A stretch of DNA of 64,000 bases from CAVQZA01 sp963718355 (GTDB taxonomy: Bacteria; Actinomycetota; Thermoleophilia; Gaiellales; Gaiellaceae): positions 248,001 to 312,000 of the forward strand of contig CAVQZA010000004.1 of assembly GCA_963718355.1 (NCBI GenBank), read 5' to 3'. Under the pieces are notes generated by a model. That model made no database searches. It was not told the DNA's origin and saw nothing but the letters and a program-made list of their open reading frames with translations. Positions 1-9,556 of this stretch are shown here, one piece after another (the first letter of the stretch is position 1; each line of letters begins with the position of its first letter). A program made the translations under genes and the position numbers.

Positions 1-1067
1 ATCGTGCCGAAGCTCGGCGTGAGGTAGCGCGGATGGATCCTGGCGAACGACTTCGGCAGGGCGCCGTGGCTCGCCATCGAGAGGGTCGCGCGCGTCGTCG
101 GCAAGATCGTGGTCTGTGTCGACGCAGAGGCCGAGGTGAGCACCGCGATGATCAAGAGCTTGTCCCACGGCGACCCGAGCACGCCCTTGCCCAGGGCGCC
201 AAGCACGTCGTCGGAGTTGTTGTTGAGGAAGTTGATGCCATGGAAGGCCTGCGCGGCGATCGAGACCACAAGGTAGATGCCAAGCAGGATGAAGGTGCTC
301 GCGACGGCTGCCCGGCCCGGCGTCTCCGTCGCGTCCTCGGTCTCCTCGTTGACCGAGACGGACGTGTCCCAGCCCCAGTAGATGAAGATCGCCAGAAGCA
401 GCCCGCTCGAGAGCGCGCCAAACGACTTGATGTCGAACGGGTTGAGCCAGCTCCACGACGGGTTGACGCTCCCGGGGGCATGTCCGGTCCAGACCTTGAT
501 CAGGGCGACTGCGGAAAAGAGGAACAGGATCGCGATCTCCGCGCCGAGCAGCCCCCACTGCGTGCGGGCCGACGCCTCGATGCCGACGTAGCAGATGAGC
601 CCCATCAGCACGATCCAGATCACGCCGGCGACGCCGACCCACAGCTTACTGCCCGCGAGGTTCGTCCAGCCGAAGAGGTCGAAGGTGTAGCTGCCGGCGA
701 TCTGGGCGAGGCTGGCCATGACGAGAATGTCAGCGAAGATCAGGCCCCAGCCCCCGAGCCAGCCTGTGATCGGCCCGAACGCCCTCGCGCACCAGGTGAA
801 CGTCGTGCCGCAGTCGGGGTCGGCCTGGTTCAGGTACTTGAAGCCGAGCGCAACGAACAGCATCGGCACGAACGCGATCACCATGATGATCGGCGCCTGG
901 AAGCCGATCCCGACGACCGCGGTGACCGCGCCGAGCGTGGCTGCGAGGCTGTAGGCGGGCGCCGTCGAGGCGACACCGATCACGACGCTCGACATGAAGC
1001 CGAGCGCGCCGGCCTTCAGCCCCTTGTCGAGCGGCTCTGAGTGATCTGCTGCGACGACGGCATCCAT
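1..1067 (-). CDS. APC-family amino acid permease, C-terminus cut by window edge
   Basis: A minus-strand reading frame runs off the left edge; about 355 residues are visible from an ATG at 1067. It is a strongly hydrophobic integral membrane protein. Residues ~20-50 carry the GVASTAPAYSLAATLG stretch typical of helix 1 of APC amino-acid/polyamine permeases, followed by about eight further helices and a TRATLSMASHGALPKSF loop typical of the family. It should import an amino acid or amine by proton symport; the substrate cannot be read from sequence. No clear ribosome site precedes the ATG, so the start is approximate. It lies 33 bp downstream of the proline-rich gene on the same strand and may be co-transcribed with it. 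Confidence 0.85.
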   Translation of the reverse strand, partial: MDAVVAADHSEPLDKGLKAGALGFMSSVVIGVASTAPAYSLAATLGAVTAVVGIGFQAPIIMVIAFVPMLFVALGFKYLNQADPDCGTTFTWCARAFGPITGWLGGWGLIFADILVMASLAQIAGSYTFDLFGWTNLAGSKLWVGVAGVIWIVLMGLICYVGIEASARTQWGLLGAEIAILFLFSAVALIKVWTGHAPGSVNPSWSWLNPFDIKSFGALSSGLLLAIFIYWGWDTSVSVNEETEDATETPGRAAVASTFILLGIYLVVSIAAQAFHGINFLNNNSDDVLGALGKGVLGSPWDKLLIIAVLTSASASTQTTILPTTRATLSMASHGALPKSFARIHPRYLTPSFGT

Positions 1068-1100
1068 TGCGCAGACGATTTCAGTTTTTTGGATTCCGCG

Positions 1101-1757
1101 CTAGTGGTGGTGGGCCTGGCGGTTGTCGTCGCCGTGGCACTGGTAACCGTCGTGGTCGTCCTGATGCTGGTCCTGGCGCGTGTCGTTGCTCGGCGGCGAG
1201 ACGGGTTGCGGCGGCGGCACGACCGTGAACACGGGCTGCGGCGCTGGTGCGGGCGCGGGAGCCGGGGTCGGCTGCGTGGTCGCCGCGGGGATGCGCTGCG
1301 GCGGCGCCGGTTGCGGGGTCGGCTCAGCCGGCGGCGGCGGCGGGCTGGGCGACGGCGGCGGCTGTGCGGGCGGCGTCAGGGTCGGTGGTGCCGGAGCGGG
1401 AGCCGGGGACGGCGCCGGTGCCGGCGAGGGCGTGGGCGTCGCGAGCTTCGGAGCCTTGGGCGGCGCCGGCGACGCGAGCGACGGCTGGGGCGTGGTCCTG
1501 GCGACCGGCGCCGAGGCGAGGCTCGCCGTGCCCTGGTCCACCGTTCGCACCGACGCGGCGATCACGACGATCCGAGACCGCGCGGGCGGCCTGATCCTCG
1601 GCGGGACGGCGATCCGCGCCGCGATCGGCACGGCCAGGGAAGCGGGCGCGGCGAACTGCGCGACCTGCGGGGCCAGCACCTGGCCCCAGAGATATGTGCT
1701 CGACGCCGCGGTGGCGACAAACAGGGCGGAGCGCTTCCACGAAAGCAGAACGCTCAT
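1101..1757 (-). CDS. Proline-rich exported or membrane-anchored protein, unknown function
   Basis: A 218-residue protein with a short N-terminal hydrophobic segment (residues ~5-30, after SWKR), then a basic region and a long Pro/Ala/Thr-rich tail (residues ~95-195) of alternating PAP and PPP units, ending in a His/Asp-rich stretch (QDQHQDDHDGY and a terminal HHH). The tail is probably an extended wall-spanning stalk; the His/Asp end could bind metal, which is inference only. Its ATG overlaps the stop codon of the upstream diguanylate cyclase by 4 bp (ATGA), which fixes the start and implies translational coupling. The low-complexity composition gives no family assignment. Confidence 0.7.
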   Translation of the reverse strand: MSVLLSWKRSALFVATAASSTYLWGQVLAPQVAQFAAPASLAVPIAARIAVPPRIRPPARSRIVVIAASVRTVDQGTASLASAPVARTTPQPSLASPAPPKAPKLATPTPSPAPAPSPAPAPAPPTLTPPAQPPPSPSPPPPPAEPTPQPAPPQRIPAATTQPTPAPAPAPAPQPVFTVVPPPQPVSPPSNDTRQDQHQDDHDGYQCHGDDNRQAHHH

Positions 1758-2752
1758 CGTCCTCCGACCTTCGCGGCGACCCGGTTCTTCCCTTCGGCCT
1801 TCGCGCGGTAGAGCGAGCGATCGGCGCCGCGGAGGAGGGCCTCGGCAGTCTTCGCCTGAGGGTAGACGGCGAGACCCAGGCTCGCGGTGACGGTGACGAC
1901 GACGCCGTCGGGCAGCACGATCTGACGCTCGGCGACCTCGGCGCGGATCCGCTCGGCCATCCCGTGGGCGCCGTGCTCGCCGGTCGCCGGCAGGAGACAT
2001 GCGAACTCCTCGCCGCCGAGCCGCGCGGCAATGTCGGACTCGCGCATCGCCTGCCGCAGGACGTCGGCCACCTGACGCAGCGCCCGGTCGCCCGCGTCGT
2101 GACCGTACACATCGTTGACGGCCTTGAAGTCGTCGAGGTCGAGCAGCACGACGCTGAACGCCCCGCCGCCTCGCTTCGCCCGCGCGATCTCCGCGGCGAG
2201 CGCCCTCATGAAGATGCGCCGGTTCGGCAGGCCCGTGAGCTCGTCGGTCGCGGCCTGCCGCTCGACGAGCCGGTGCCGGCGCGCGTTCTCGAGCGCCACC
2301 GACGCCTGCGCCGCGAGCGACGCGGCGAGTGCCCGCGCTGCCGGCGCGAAGCCGCCGGCCTCCGGATAGAGGATCAGGTCGGCGCGAACCGGCTCGCCGG
2401 AGAGCGGCAGGACGAGGGACTCGCCCGACGGCGCCGTGCCGACGGAGACCGCATCGGCGTCGTTCAGGCGGATCCGGCCGCCCGCGGCGCCTGTGCCCTC
2501 GACTGCGATGTTCAGGATCGCCGGCAGCAGCGCCTGCATGTCGTGGGTCGCCTCGAGCGCGGTGCCCGCGAACACGACAGCGTCGTGCGGATCGTTCTTC
2601 GGCCGACGCCGGATCATCTGCGCCGCGAACACGCCGGTGGCGAAGGTCGAGACGACCGCGAGCACGACGACCCAGTGCCGTGGCGGCGAGCCAGAGAGGG
2701 CGGCGAGAGCGAGTGTGTGGGAAAGGGAGGTCATGGCAACGCCGGCCACCAC
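1754..2752 (-). CDS. Membrane-anchored diguanylate cyclase (GGEEF)
   Basis: A 332-residue signalling enzyme expected to make cyclic di-GMP from two GTP. One transmembrane helix lies at residues ~24-45 (HWVVVLAVVSTF), followed by a GAF-like sensory region (~60-160) and a GGDEF domain (~170-330). The domain shows DELTGLPNRR, the metal-binding LLDLDDFKAVND and the active-site motif RLGGEEF, so it should be catalytically competent; no RxxD inhibitory site is evident upstream of the motif. The GTG at 2752 is preferred because AGGAGG lies at 2765-2770; an ATG at 2734 is an alternative. It heads the minus-strand cluster with the proline-rich gene. Confidence 0.9.
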   Translation of the reverse strand: MVAGVAMTSLSHTLALAALSGSPPRHWVVVLAVVSTFATGVFAAQMIRRRPKNDPHDAVVFAGTALEATHDMQALLPAILNIAVEGTGAAGGRIRLNDADAVSVGTAPSGESLVLPLSGEPVRADLILYPEAGGFAPAARALAASLAAQASVALENARRHRLVERQAATDELTGLPNRRIFMRALAAEIARAKRGGGAFSVVLLDLDDFKAVNDVYGHDAGDRALRQVADVLRQAMRESDIAARLGGEEFACLLPATGEHGAHGMAERIRAEVAERQIVLPDGVVVTVTASLGLAVYPQAKTAEALLRGADRSLYRAKAEGKNRVAAKVGGR

Positions 2753-2847
2753 GTGTAGCCGCTACCTCCTAAGACGACCCCGCGCGCCGAATCTTGCCCC
2801 CCATAAGGTTAAGAAAGGTAAAACCCCGGCTATCGTGGCACCCGCGT

Positions 2848-2919
2848 GCCCCCGTAGCTCAGTGGATAGAGCAGCGGTTTCCTAAACCGCGTGCACAGGT
2901 TCAATTCCTGTCGGGGGCA
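2848..2919 (+). tRNA. tRNA-Arg (anticodon CCT)
   Basis: The cloverleaf is read directly. Acceptor stem GCCCCCG pairs with CGGGGGC, followed by discriminator A. The anticodon stem GCGGT/ACCGC encloses loop TTCCTAA with anticodon CCT (reads AGG), and the T-stem is ACAGG/CCTGT with loop TTCAATT. CCA is not encoded. Its 3' half is repeated at 3044, 3158 and 20810, showing that this gene is the integration site of the adjacent island. Confidence 0.95.
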
Positions 2920-2995
2920 TTAAGCCGCGACACGGCTCGCGAAGCCGGGTTGCGGCATCTTCGACACTCTGAGAAATGCGCCCGCTGAGATCCTT

Positions 2996-3017
2996 CGTCT
3001 ACCGGCCGTCTACCGGC
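2996..3017 (+). repeat. Paired 11-bp direct repeat (copy 1), beside attL
   Basis: Two perfect tandem copies of CGTCTACCGGC. The same pair, with a few mismatches, recurs at 3110, 12483 and 20674. In three of four places it lies 25-115 bp before a tRNA-Arg 3' fragment. It may be an arm-type binding site of the lost recombinase. Confidence 0.75.
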
Positions 3018-3043
3018 CCACGCGCGACTACCTGCACGCAGTC

Positions 3044-3080
3044 TTCCTAAACCGCGTGCACAAGTTCGATTCTTGTCGGG
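3044..3080 (+). repeat. tRNA-Arg 3'-half fragment (att-like copy 2)
   Basis: 37 bp identical to the distal copy at 20810-20846, from the anticodon loop through the T-stem. It differs from the functional tRNA at three T-arm positions, two of which are the compensating pair that keeps the T-stem (ACAAG/CTTGT). This is interpreted as a remnant att site. Confidence 0.85.
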
Positions 3081-3109
3081 ACTTTTTCACGCATCTGAGC
3101 CAGGGCCTC

Positions 3110-3131
3110 CATCTACCAGCCGTCTACCGGC
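3110..3131 (+). repeat. Paired 11-bp direct repeat (copy 2)
   Basis: CATCTACCAGC followed by CGTCTACCGGC, exactly 114 bp after copy 1, matching the 114-bp offset of the two adjacent tRNA fragments. The whole block was therefore duplicated in tandem. Confidence 0.75.
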
Positions 3132-3157
3132 GCACGAGACGCGGGTGCACGCAATTC

Positions 3158-3189
3158 CTCCTAGACCGCGTGCACAAGTTCGATTCTTG
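3158..3189 (+). repeat. tRNA-Arg 3'-half fragment (att-like copy 3, decayed)
   Basis: It matches the 3044 copy over about 32 bp with two substitutions in the anticodon-loop part, then diverges before the acceptor stem. It is the oldest-looking att remnant. The following ~220 bp up to 3408 contain no gene that I can support. Confidence 0.75.
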
Positions 3190-3408
3190 CTGTGGCGCTA
3201 GCCCGACGGCCGCTTCGGAACGGGATCTCGGCACGACGCGCTCGCCGCCCACCTCGCCCGACAAGTCCCGTTCGCCCCACGTCTACGCGCCGTCCGCGGT
3301 GATTACTCTCTAAGCCCGCGTAATTGCACGTTCGGCTCTCCGGGAGCATCGACCGGAGTCGCTGAGAACTCGTGCGGGAGCTCGTGCAGCGACGGGACGC
3401 ATCTCTGG

Positions 3409-5836
3409 TTACCCCAGCGCGAAGTACCGGTCGAAGAACGCTGCGAGTCTGTCGAGCACGGCCTGTTTCCTGATCCCGTAGCTGTCGTCAGCCCTGAAGC
3501 GCGAGGTCGGCGGGAGGATCCCCGTCACCGCCGCGCCCGTCGTCGGGATCGCACCATCACGGAATGCTCTCTCGACGAACGCCCGGGTTTCCTCAGGGCT
3601 GAGACCTTCGTCCGCGATGATCTGCTCTAGCTCCTCGTCGCGCTTGGCCTCGACGAAGCGGCGCCAGTCTTCCTTGACGTTGGAGTCGGCGGACACCCGG
3701 TCGACGAAAGCGAGGATCAGGTCGCGCTTGTTACGCAGCGAGATGCTCGAGTCGATGGCCCGCCGGATCTTCGCCAGCGTCTCGACCTCGCGGTCGGTGC
3801 CGTCGCCGTGCTCCTCGCGATACTGCTCGACGAGCATCAGGATGTAGTCGACGTTGACCTCGACTTGCTTCACGAGCTCGATCTCGAAGACGATGTCGTC
3901 GATGATCGACTCCTTCTCGGAGTCCGCGGCGCGGCGGAGGTCGCCGTAGATAATCGAGGTAGAGCGACTGGTAGTCCTGGTAGTCGCGCTCGCTGAGGAT
4001 CTCGTTGCCGGCGAACTCGTCGAACGACGTCAGGATGTTGCGCAGCCGCAGGATTGACCCGAAGAGCTGGATGAACATCTTGATCGCGCTCTCCCCGCGC
4101 CACTCCTCGCTGAGCGGGAAGAGCTCCTGTAGCTCGGCGACGCGCTCGACTACTCGGCGTAGTAGTCGGCGAACGGTTTGAGCAGGACGATGCCGCGCGC
4201 ATCGTCGTTGCCGAAGAGCGCGAGCGCGTCGTTCGTCTGCTTCTCCAGATCGCGGAAGGTCACGATGTTCCCGTAGGTCTTCACGGAGTTGAGGATCCGG
4301 TTCGTGCGCGAGTACGCCTGGATGAGACCGTGCGCGCGGAGACCCTTGTCGACCCAGAGCGTGTTGAGCGTGGTGGCGTCGAAGCCGGTCAGGAACATGT
4401 TGACGACGATCGCGAGGTCGAGGTCGCGGTTCCGGAGCCGCAGCGAGATGTCCTTGTAGTAGTTCTGGAACCTGTCCGAAGACGTGTCGTAGCTCGTGCC
4501 GAACATCGCGTTGTAGTCCGAGATGGCCCGCTCGAGGAAGTCGCGTGAGCTTGCGTCCAGGTCGTCGGTCTCGAATTCCTCCTCCGCGAGAAAATCGGGA
4601 TCGTCCTCGTTCGCGGCGTAGCTGTAGATGAGCCCAATCTTGAGTCGCTGCGCCTCCGGCAATCCGGCCTGCTGCTTCGCGAACTCGGCGTAGTAGCGCT
4701 TTGCGGCGTCTATCGAGGCCGTAGCCAGCAGCGAGTTGAAGCCTGCGAGCCGCTTGCCGGCCAATGTGTAGGCGAAGCTGCGCTTGGTCTTCTGATCGAA
4801 GTGCTCGCGGATGTAGGCGACGACCTGTCCGATCCGCTCGGGGGCAAGCAGCGCCCGCTCGGTATCGATGGCGGAGACCTGCTTGTCGGTGAGATCGGCC
4901 GGCAGCTTGATCGTGTTGACATAGTCGAGCCGGAACGGGAGCACGTTCCGGTCGTTGATCGCGTCGACGATCGTGTAGGTGTGCAGCCGGTCGCCGAACG
5001 CCTGCTCGGTGGTGCGCAGCCGGGGATTGCCGGAAGTACCGGCGTTATCAGCGAAGATCGGCGTGCCGGTGAAGCCGAACAGGTGGTAGTGCTTGAACGC
5101 CTTCGTGATCTGGACGTGCATGTCGCCGAACTGACTGCGATGGCACTCGTCGAAGATCAGCACGACGTGCCCGCCATAGATCGCGTGGCCTTTGTTCTGG
5201 GTGACGAAGCGCGCGAGCTTCTGGATCGTCGTGATGATGATCCGCGACGCCGGGTCCTCGAGCTGCCGCTTGAGCACGCTCGTCGAGACATTGGAGTTGG
5301 CGGCGCCCTTCTCGAACCGCTCGTATTCGCGCATGGTCTGGTAGTCGAGGTCCTTGCGGTCGACCACGAAGACGACCTTGTCGACGTCGGGTAGCCGGCT
5401 CGCGAGCTGAGCGGCCTTGAAGCTCGTCAGGGTCTTGCCCGAACCCGTGGTGTGCCAGACGTAGCCGCCGGCCGCGGTCGTGCCGAGCTGCCGGTGGTTG
5501 GTCGAGGTCTCGATCCGCTGGAGGATCCGCTCCGCCGCCGCGATCTGGTACGGCCGCAGAACGAGTAGCTTGCGGTCGGCGTCGAAGACGCAGTACCGGG
5601 TGAGGATGCTGAGCAGCGTGTGCTTGGCGAAGAACGTCTTCGTGAACCCGGTCAGGTCGGCGATCGCCGTGTTGCCCGCATCGGCCCACCAGCTCGTGAA
5701 CTCGAAGGTGTTCGACGTCTTCCGTCGGCTTCGTCCCGCGGTTTGCTCGGCCACGTGCGAATCGCGTGTCGTGTTCGAGTAGTACTTCGTGTGCGTGCCG
5801 TTGCTGATGACGAAGAGCTGCACGTACTTGACCTTG
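3409..5836 (-). pseudogene. hsdR: Type I restriction endonuclease R subunit, truncated and frameshifted
   Basis: The C-terminal two thirds of HsdR are recognisable: VQLFVISNG motif, Walker A HTTGSGKT, DECHRSQFG (motif II), GFTGTP (motif III), TGFDA helicase motif and the C-terminal helical domain (EEWRGE, KQVEVNVDYI, SRFRADDSYG). Three lesions are visible. The N-terminal nuclease domain is missing, with homology starting abruptly near 5836. A one-base loss near 4150 creates YYAE-stop while VERVAELQELF continues in the next frame. A further frameshift lies near 3957, between SLYLDY and YGDLRRAAD. No hsdM or hsdS lies nearby. It is a dead remnant of a restriction-modification system carried by the island. 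Confidence 0.9.
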
Positions 5837-5889
5837 TCCTCGCATGTATGCGCGCGCGTGGGGGGCCATGAGACCTGCAAAGCCGTTAT

Positions 5890-7209
5890 TCATAGTTGGA
5901 AGCGGTGGGTCTGGAGCGTGACGACGGTGTTGCGAGGGACCAACATGCCACCGCGGGGCGATTGGCTTGTCACATACCCCGGTTGTGGTCCATTGACATT
6001 GGCGAGCAAGCCCGCGCTCGTGATTACCTGGACGGCTCCTCTCGTGGTGCCGCCGACAACATCGGGGACGGTGACTCTGTTGGCTGGGGGCGACGGAAGT
6101 GGTGTTACCGATACGTTCAGGTACCGGCGCTTGCGCTCGAGGACCATCCGCCTGACACGGTCGATCTGACTGGCTGAGAGCTGTGTACGCCCGCCGTGGT
6201 TCCAGTACGACATGACGTTCGCCCGCGGTAGAGCCACGGCGTGGCCGCCCAGCATCACCGCATCAACCTCGACGCTCTCTTCCAAGGCGGTGATCCATGG
6301 ATCCGGCGGGGTGTCGTCAGTCACCGGGAGGTTGACGACATCGCGTGGCGGGGGCGGTGAGTCCGGCAACCCGAGATCGCCGTCGAGGGCTTCGATACTC
6401 CCCCCGCTCAGTACGTAGTCGCTTGCCTCCGCAACCGTCTCGAACTTTCGGGTGAAAGTGTGGACGAGGCCGAACTGATGGCCGACCTCGTGAGCCAGAA
6501 TCGACAGAGCGTTGGGATGGACTGAATCGAAGAAACTCATCGCGACCCAGTCGTAGCGAAGCGAGGAAAAGCCGCCACCGATTTCCGCGCGGAAGATCAC
6601 CACCACACTGCGAGTCTGGGCCGCAAGCACGTTCAGCCGATCGGAGACGGCGGCGAAGTTGGGGTCTTCTTCACCGCTCACATTGTTGGTCTCGGTGTTG
6701 GCGAGATCGCGAAGGACGCCGTCATAGGTGAACTGGACACCCCCGGCTGAATAGACCCGGTTCGCCTCGTCGACCCACTGCCCAACCTCTGATGCTGTGA
6801 CCGCACATGGCCGGCTGCCGTCATCGTTGGAGCACCTATACGCAGTAATCGGGATGGCGTAGTTTGGGGATTGGAGCGTGGGGAGCTTGGTCGCGCTTAC
6901 GTGACCCGTAGCGATCGACAATTCGATGGTGCCGTGCTGGAACGACGCAACCAGATGGGTGCCGTCGTCTTGGGGGGTCGCAGTGGGGTACCCGAGCAGG
7001 CTGCGCTCCCAGCGAAGCTCTGCCCAACGCTCCCGGATCGCGCCCAGCACTTCATGTGCACCGGTTGAAGGCGTCCAAAAGATCGAGCCGCGCTCATAGT
7101 GAGTAAACCGACCGACACCGTCATTAGCCACCAACTCACCGGTCATCGGAGCACCCAGGGACCCGGCTACGCCCCCGAGCTGCACAAACCTGTCCGTAAT
7201 GGGCGTCAT
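5890..7209 (-). CDS. LGFP-repeat / metzincin zinc protease / PASTA protein
   Basis: 439 residues in three parts. Residues ~1-100 contain LGFP-type repeats (FTHYERGSIFWTPSTGAHEV, SLLGYP), a module linked to actinobacterial cell walls. Residues ~110-360 form a zinc protease with HEVGHQFGLVH at 240-250, giving ligands His240, His244 and His250 and catalytic Glu241, with a Met-turn candidate in NVMSYWN. Residues ~380-435 are one PASTA-type domain (VTVPDVVGGTTRGAVQVITS). It probably acts outside the cell on wall or surface proteins, though no signal peptide is visible at the N-terminus. It lies next to the hsdR remnant and upstream of no obvious operon partner. Confidence 0.8.
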   Translation of the reverse strand: MTPITDRFVQLGGVAGSLGAPMTGELVANDGVGRFTHYERGSIFWTPSTGAHEVLGAIRERWAELRWERSLLGYPTATPQDDGTHLVASFQHGTIELSIATGHVSATKLPTLQSPNYAIPITAYRCSNDDGSRPCAVTASEVGQWVDEANRVYSAGGVQFTYDGVLRDLANTETNNVSGEEDPNFAAVSDRLNVLAAQTRSVVVIFRAEIGGGFSSLRYDWVAMSFFDSVHPNALSILAHEVGHQFGLVHTFTRKFETVAEASDYVLSGGSIEALDGDLGLPDSPPPPRDVVNLPVTDDTPPDPWITALEESVEVDAVMLGGHAVALPRANVMSYWNHGGRTQLSASQIDRVRRMVLERKRRYLNVSVTPLPSPPANRVTVPDVVGGTTRGAVQVITSAGLLANVNGPQPGYVTSQSPRGGMLVPRNTVVTLQTHRFQL

Positions 7210-7462
7210 CGTTTCCCCGCCTCCCCTAGTTGGCCGGCCACCCCGGGTCGGCAGATGCCCACAAGACGCCCTAAGCGAAGGGGATCTTCCGAGGACGGTC
7301 TAAAACGCGTTGGTGACCTAGCCGTGTCGAAGGGAACATGGGGCCGAGACGATGATCACAGCCGACCGGAAGTCCTCGTGGTAGGCGGCGTGCTGTTGCC
7401 GCCAGCACTCGGCCTCGTTTGCGGCTTGCCCACGCCAAAGTTCGCAGCGTAGTTACGTCGGG

Positions 7463-9460
7463 CTAGAGGGACGGCATGCCGAAGCGGGGGAAGCGGTCAC
7501 GGCGGTGAGTCCAGTCGGTGGCCTGAACTGCTGTCCAGACTGGGCCCATCACGTCGATGTTTGAAGTCCCATTGAGGCAGATCACGAGCGATGTCCCGTC
7601 GAGCTGGAACCAGAGCATGTTCTGGGACGTGAAGATGTAGCCGCCCTTGGAGCCGCTGAAGCTGCTTCCGACGGCGGTCATGTCGTCGAAGCCATACCCG
7701 GCCCGCGGATCCTTCTCGTTACGGACGAGAGCGTAGTGGTCGGCTGCGCGTTGCAGCATTGCGAGGACGCCGGCGCGGCTCAGGATTGCGCTTCCGGCGG
7801 GGAGGTTTAGCGCAGCGACGAGCCGGGCGAAGTCTGTGGCTGCGGCGGAGAGTCCGCCCGACGCGTCCTCGTTGAGCAGGTTCCGGTCGCCGTACAGCCA
7901 TGGCACAAGTGGTTGGTCGTTCTCCATCACGCTTCGTCCGATCAGTAAGCCTTCTCGCCATTCCCCATTCGCATCGGCCGCTTGGCCGAGTCGGTGGTAG
8001 CGCGCCTCATCCCGATCGTTCGCCCAGACCTGGGGCAGTGATGGGCGAAGCCGTGTGATTCCGAGTGGGTCGAGAATCGACTTGCGAATCGCGTCGTAGA
8101 AGGTCGGTGTGCCACGTCGGACTGCGACCACCTGTCCCAGCAGCCAATAGCCCATGTTGTTGTAGGACACAGGCTTGGTTGGATCCGCCAGTTGCTCCCC
8201 GCAGACATAGCGCGCGAGCGCGGCTGCTGGAATCGGGAGACCAAGACCGGGAAAGGCCTGCTGCACTTCTGCGTCTGATGCCCAGCTTTTCAACCCGCTT
8301 CGGTGCTCGAGAAGTTCGCGCACAGTCACGTTTGCGAAGCCGGGATCTGGCTGGCCGCCCGTGGGCGTTGTCAGTGGCAGGATGTCGCCGAGGCGATCGT
8401 CGAGGCCCAGCAGGTTCTGCTGGATCAGCTGCTCGACCGCGATCGCGGTTACCGTCTTCGAGACGCTCGCGATTCGGAAAGGCGTCTGCGGGAGCACCGT
8501 CGGATAGCCCGGTTCAGCAAACGTGTAGCCGCGAGCGGCGACCAGGCGTGTCCCGTGGACCACAGCGACCGAGGCGCCGCGCATCGTGCTCGACTGAAGG
8601 CCGATGCGAACGGCCTCGTCGACCGCATGCATGCCAACGATCGGGCCTCCCGTGACCCGCCACTCGCGCGCGACGGGGCTATCTCGCAAGCTGAACAAGA
8701 CGGCGAAGCGCGGATCCCCGAATCCGCCTGCCTGGAGGCTGATCGGGAAGAAGCCAAGCGAATCGAGCCGCGAGAGCTCGGCGTTCAGTCCGGCGAGGGA
8801 GAGGTTGTGCCGCGCGACCATGGGGCCCACCACGTCGTCCCGGAAGATCGACAGGTACGCGCCGTGGTCCGAGAGCGTGACGAACGCCGGGCGTGCGAAC
8901 CCAGCGACCTGAGCGTCAAACCGTGCCTGATACTCATCGGCCGTTTCGGAGATGCCGTCGGCGTTCCAGGCAACACCCTGGTTGTTGGGGGGCCAGATAC
9001 CCGCGAAGACCGGGGAGCCCTGATCGCCATAGACCGCGCCGCACGTCATCACCCAGCCATTCCTATGTGCCTCGCGGTTCCAATGCTGGACCGTACCCGG
9101 GTCGGTATCTGCGCCACACACGAGCCCCAACCGCGTGAGCGGAGTGCCGCCGGGTCGCTGCTCGAAGACGCCGGCAAAACGCGGGTTTCCGGCCGAACCC
9201 GTCGCACTCAAGATCACCGGCTGAAAACCGGCGGCCACGGCCGCGTCAAATGCCGCCTGATAGCCAGGTGCGTCCACGCCATGCACCGCCGACCAGTCCG
9301 GGCCCGCGCGCCGCACCCACACCGCCGCGTAGCGCGGGTCAGCCGAACCGTTATAGACGCAGAGCGAGATCGGCCGGAAACCCAACGGCCGCAACTGGTC
9401 GAAGTCCTGCTGGTGTTCGACGCCCGTCCGATTCACCTTGACCAAAAACTCGACGCTCAA
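7463..9460 (-). CDS. Tandem-repeat domain plus beta-lactamase-fold serine hydrolase
   Basis: 665 residues. The first ~280 hold about five repeats of the form LGFRPISL...DPRYAAVW, as in bacterial tandem repeat domain 1 that accompanies polyglycine-hydrolase-like enzymes. Residues ~285-660 are a class C beta-lactamase/serine-hydrolase fold, with nucleophile and base in ASVSKT (Ser332, Lys335) and YxN at Tyr433 (SYNNMGY). It may act as a peptidase or esterase; the substrate is unknown, and calling it an antibiotic-resistance enzyme is not justified. The start codon is TTG at 9460, preceded by a run of G (9464-9469). No signal peptide is seen. The flanking gaps (7210-7462, 9461-9556) show no gene. 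Confidence 0.8.
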   Translation of the reverse strand: MSVEFLVKVNRTGVEHQQDFDQLRPLGFRPISLCVYNGSADPRYAAVWVRRAGPDWSAVHGVDAPGYQAAFDAAVAAGFQPVILSATGSAGNPRFAGVFEQRPGGTPLTRLGLVCGADTDPGTVQHWNREAHRNGWVMTCGAVYGDQGSPVFAGIWPPNNQGVAWNADGISETADEYQARFDAQVAGFARPAFVTLSDHGAYLSIFRDDVVGPMVARHNLSLAGLNAELSRLDSLGFFPISLQAGGFGDPRFAVLFSLRDSPVAREWRVTGGPIVGMHAVDEAVRIGLQSSTMRGASVAVVHGTRLVAARGYTFAEPGYPTVLPQTPFRIASVSKTVTAIAVEQLIQQNLLGLDDRLGDILPLTTPTGGQPDPGFANVTVRELLEHRSGLKSWASDAEVQQAFPGLGLPIPAAALARYVCGEQLADPTKPVSYNNMGYWLLGQVVAVRRGTPTFYDAIRKSILDPLGITRLRPSLPQVWANDRDEARYHRLGQAADANGEWREGLLIGRSVMENDQPLVPWLYGDRNLLNEDASGGLSAAATDFARLVAALNLPAGSAILSRAGVLAMLQRAADHYALVRNEKDPRAGYGFDDMTAVGSSFSGSKGGYIFTSQNMLWFQLDGTSLVICLNGTSNIDVMGPVWTAVQATDWTHRRDRFPRFGMPSL

Positions 9461-9556
9461 AGTCCCCCCTGTCGCGTTGTGCGCCTTGGCCGACGCAGCT
9501 GGGCCGATTTGAGGGTCAGGCCCGGGGACGGTGCCGCCGGGCCTGACCTCTTGCCA

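Noticed and set aside
33..1040. Long plus-strand ORF at the left edge
   Set aside because: It is antisense to a clear permease; the protein is Arg/Asp/Glu-rich without any domain, typical of high-GC shadow frames.
7463..9460. Antibiotic-resistance beta-lactamase
   Set aside because: The fold and SxxK/YxN motifs are shared with peptidases and esterases, and the repeat domain points to another substrate; no lactamase-specific features are seen.
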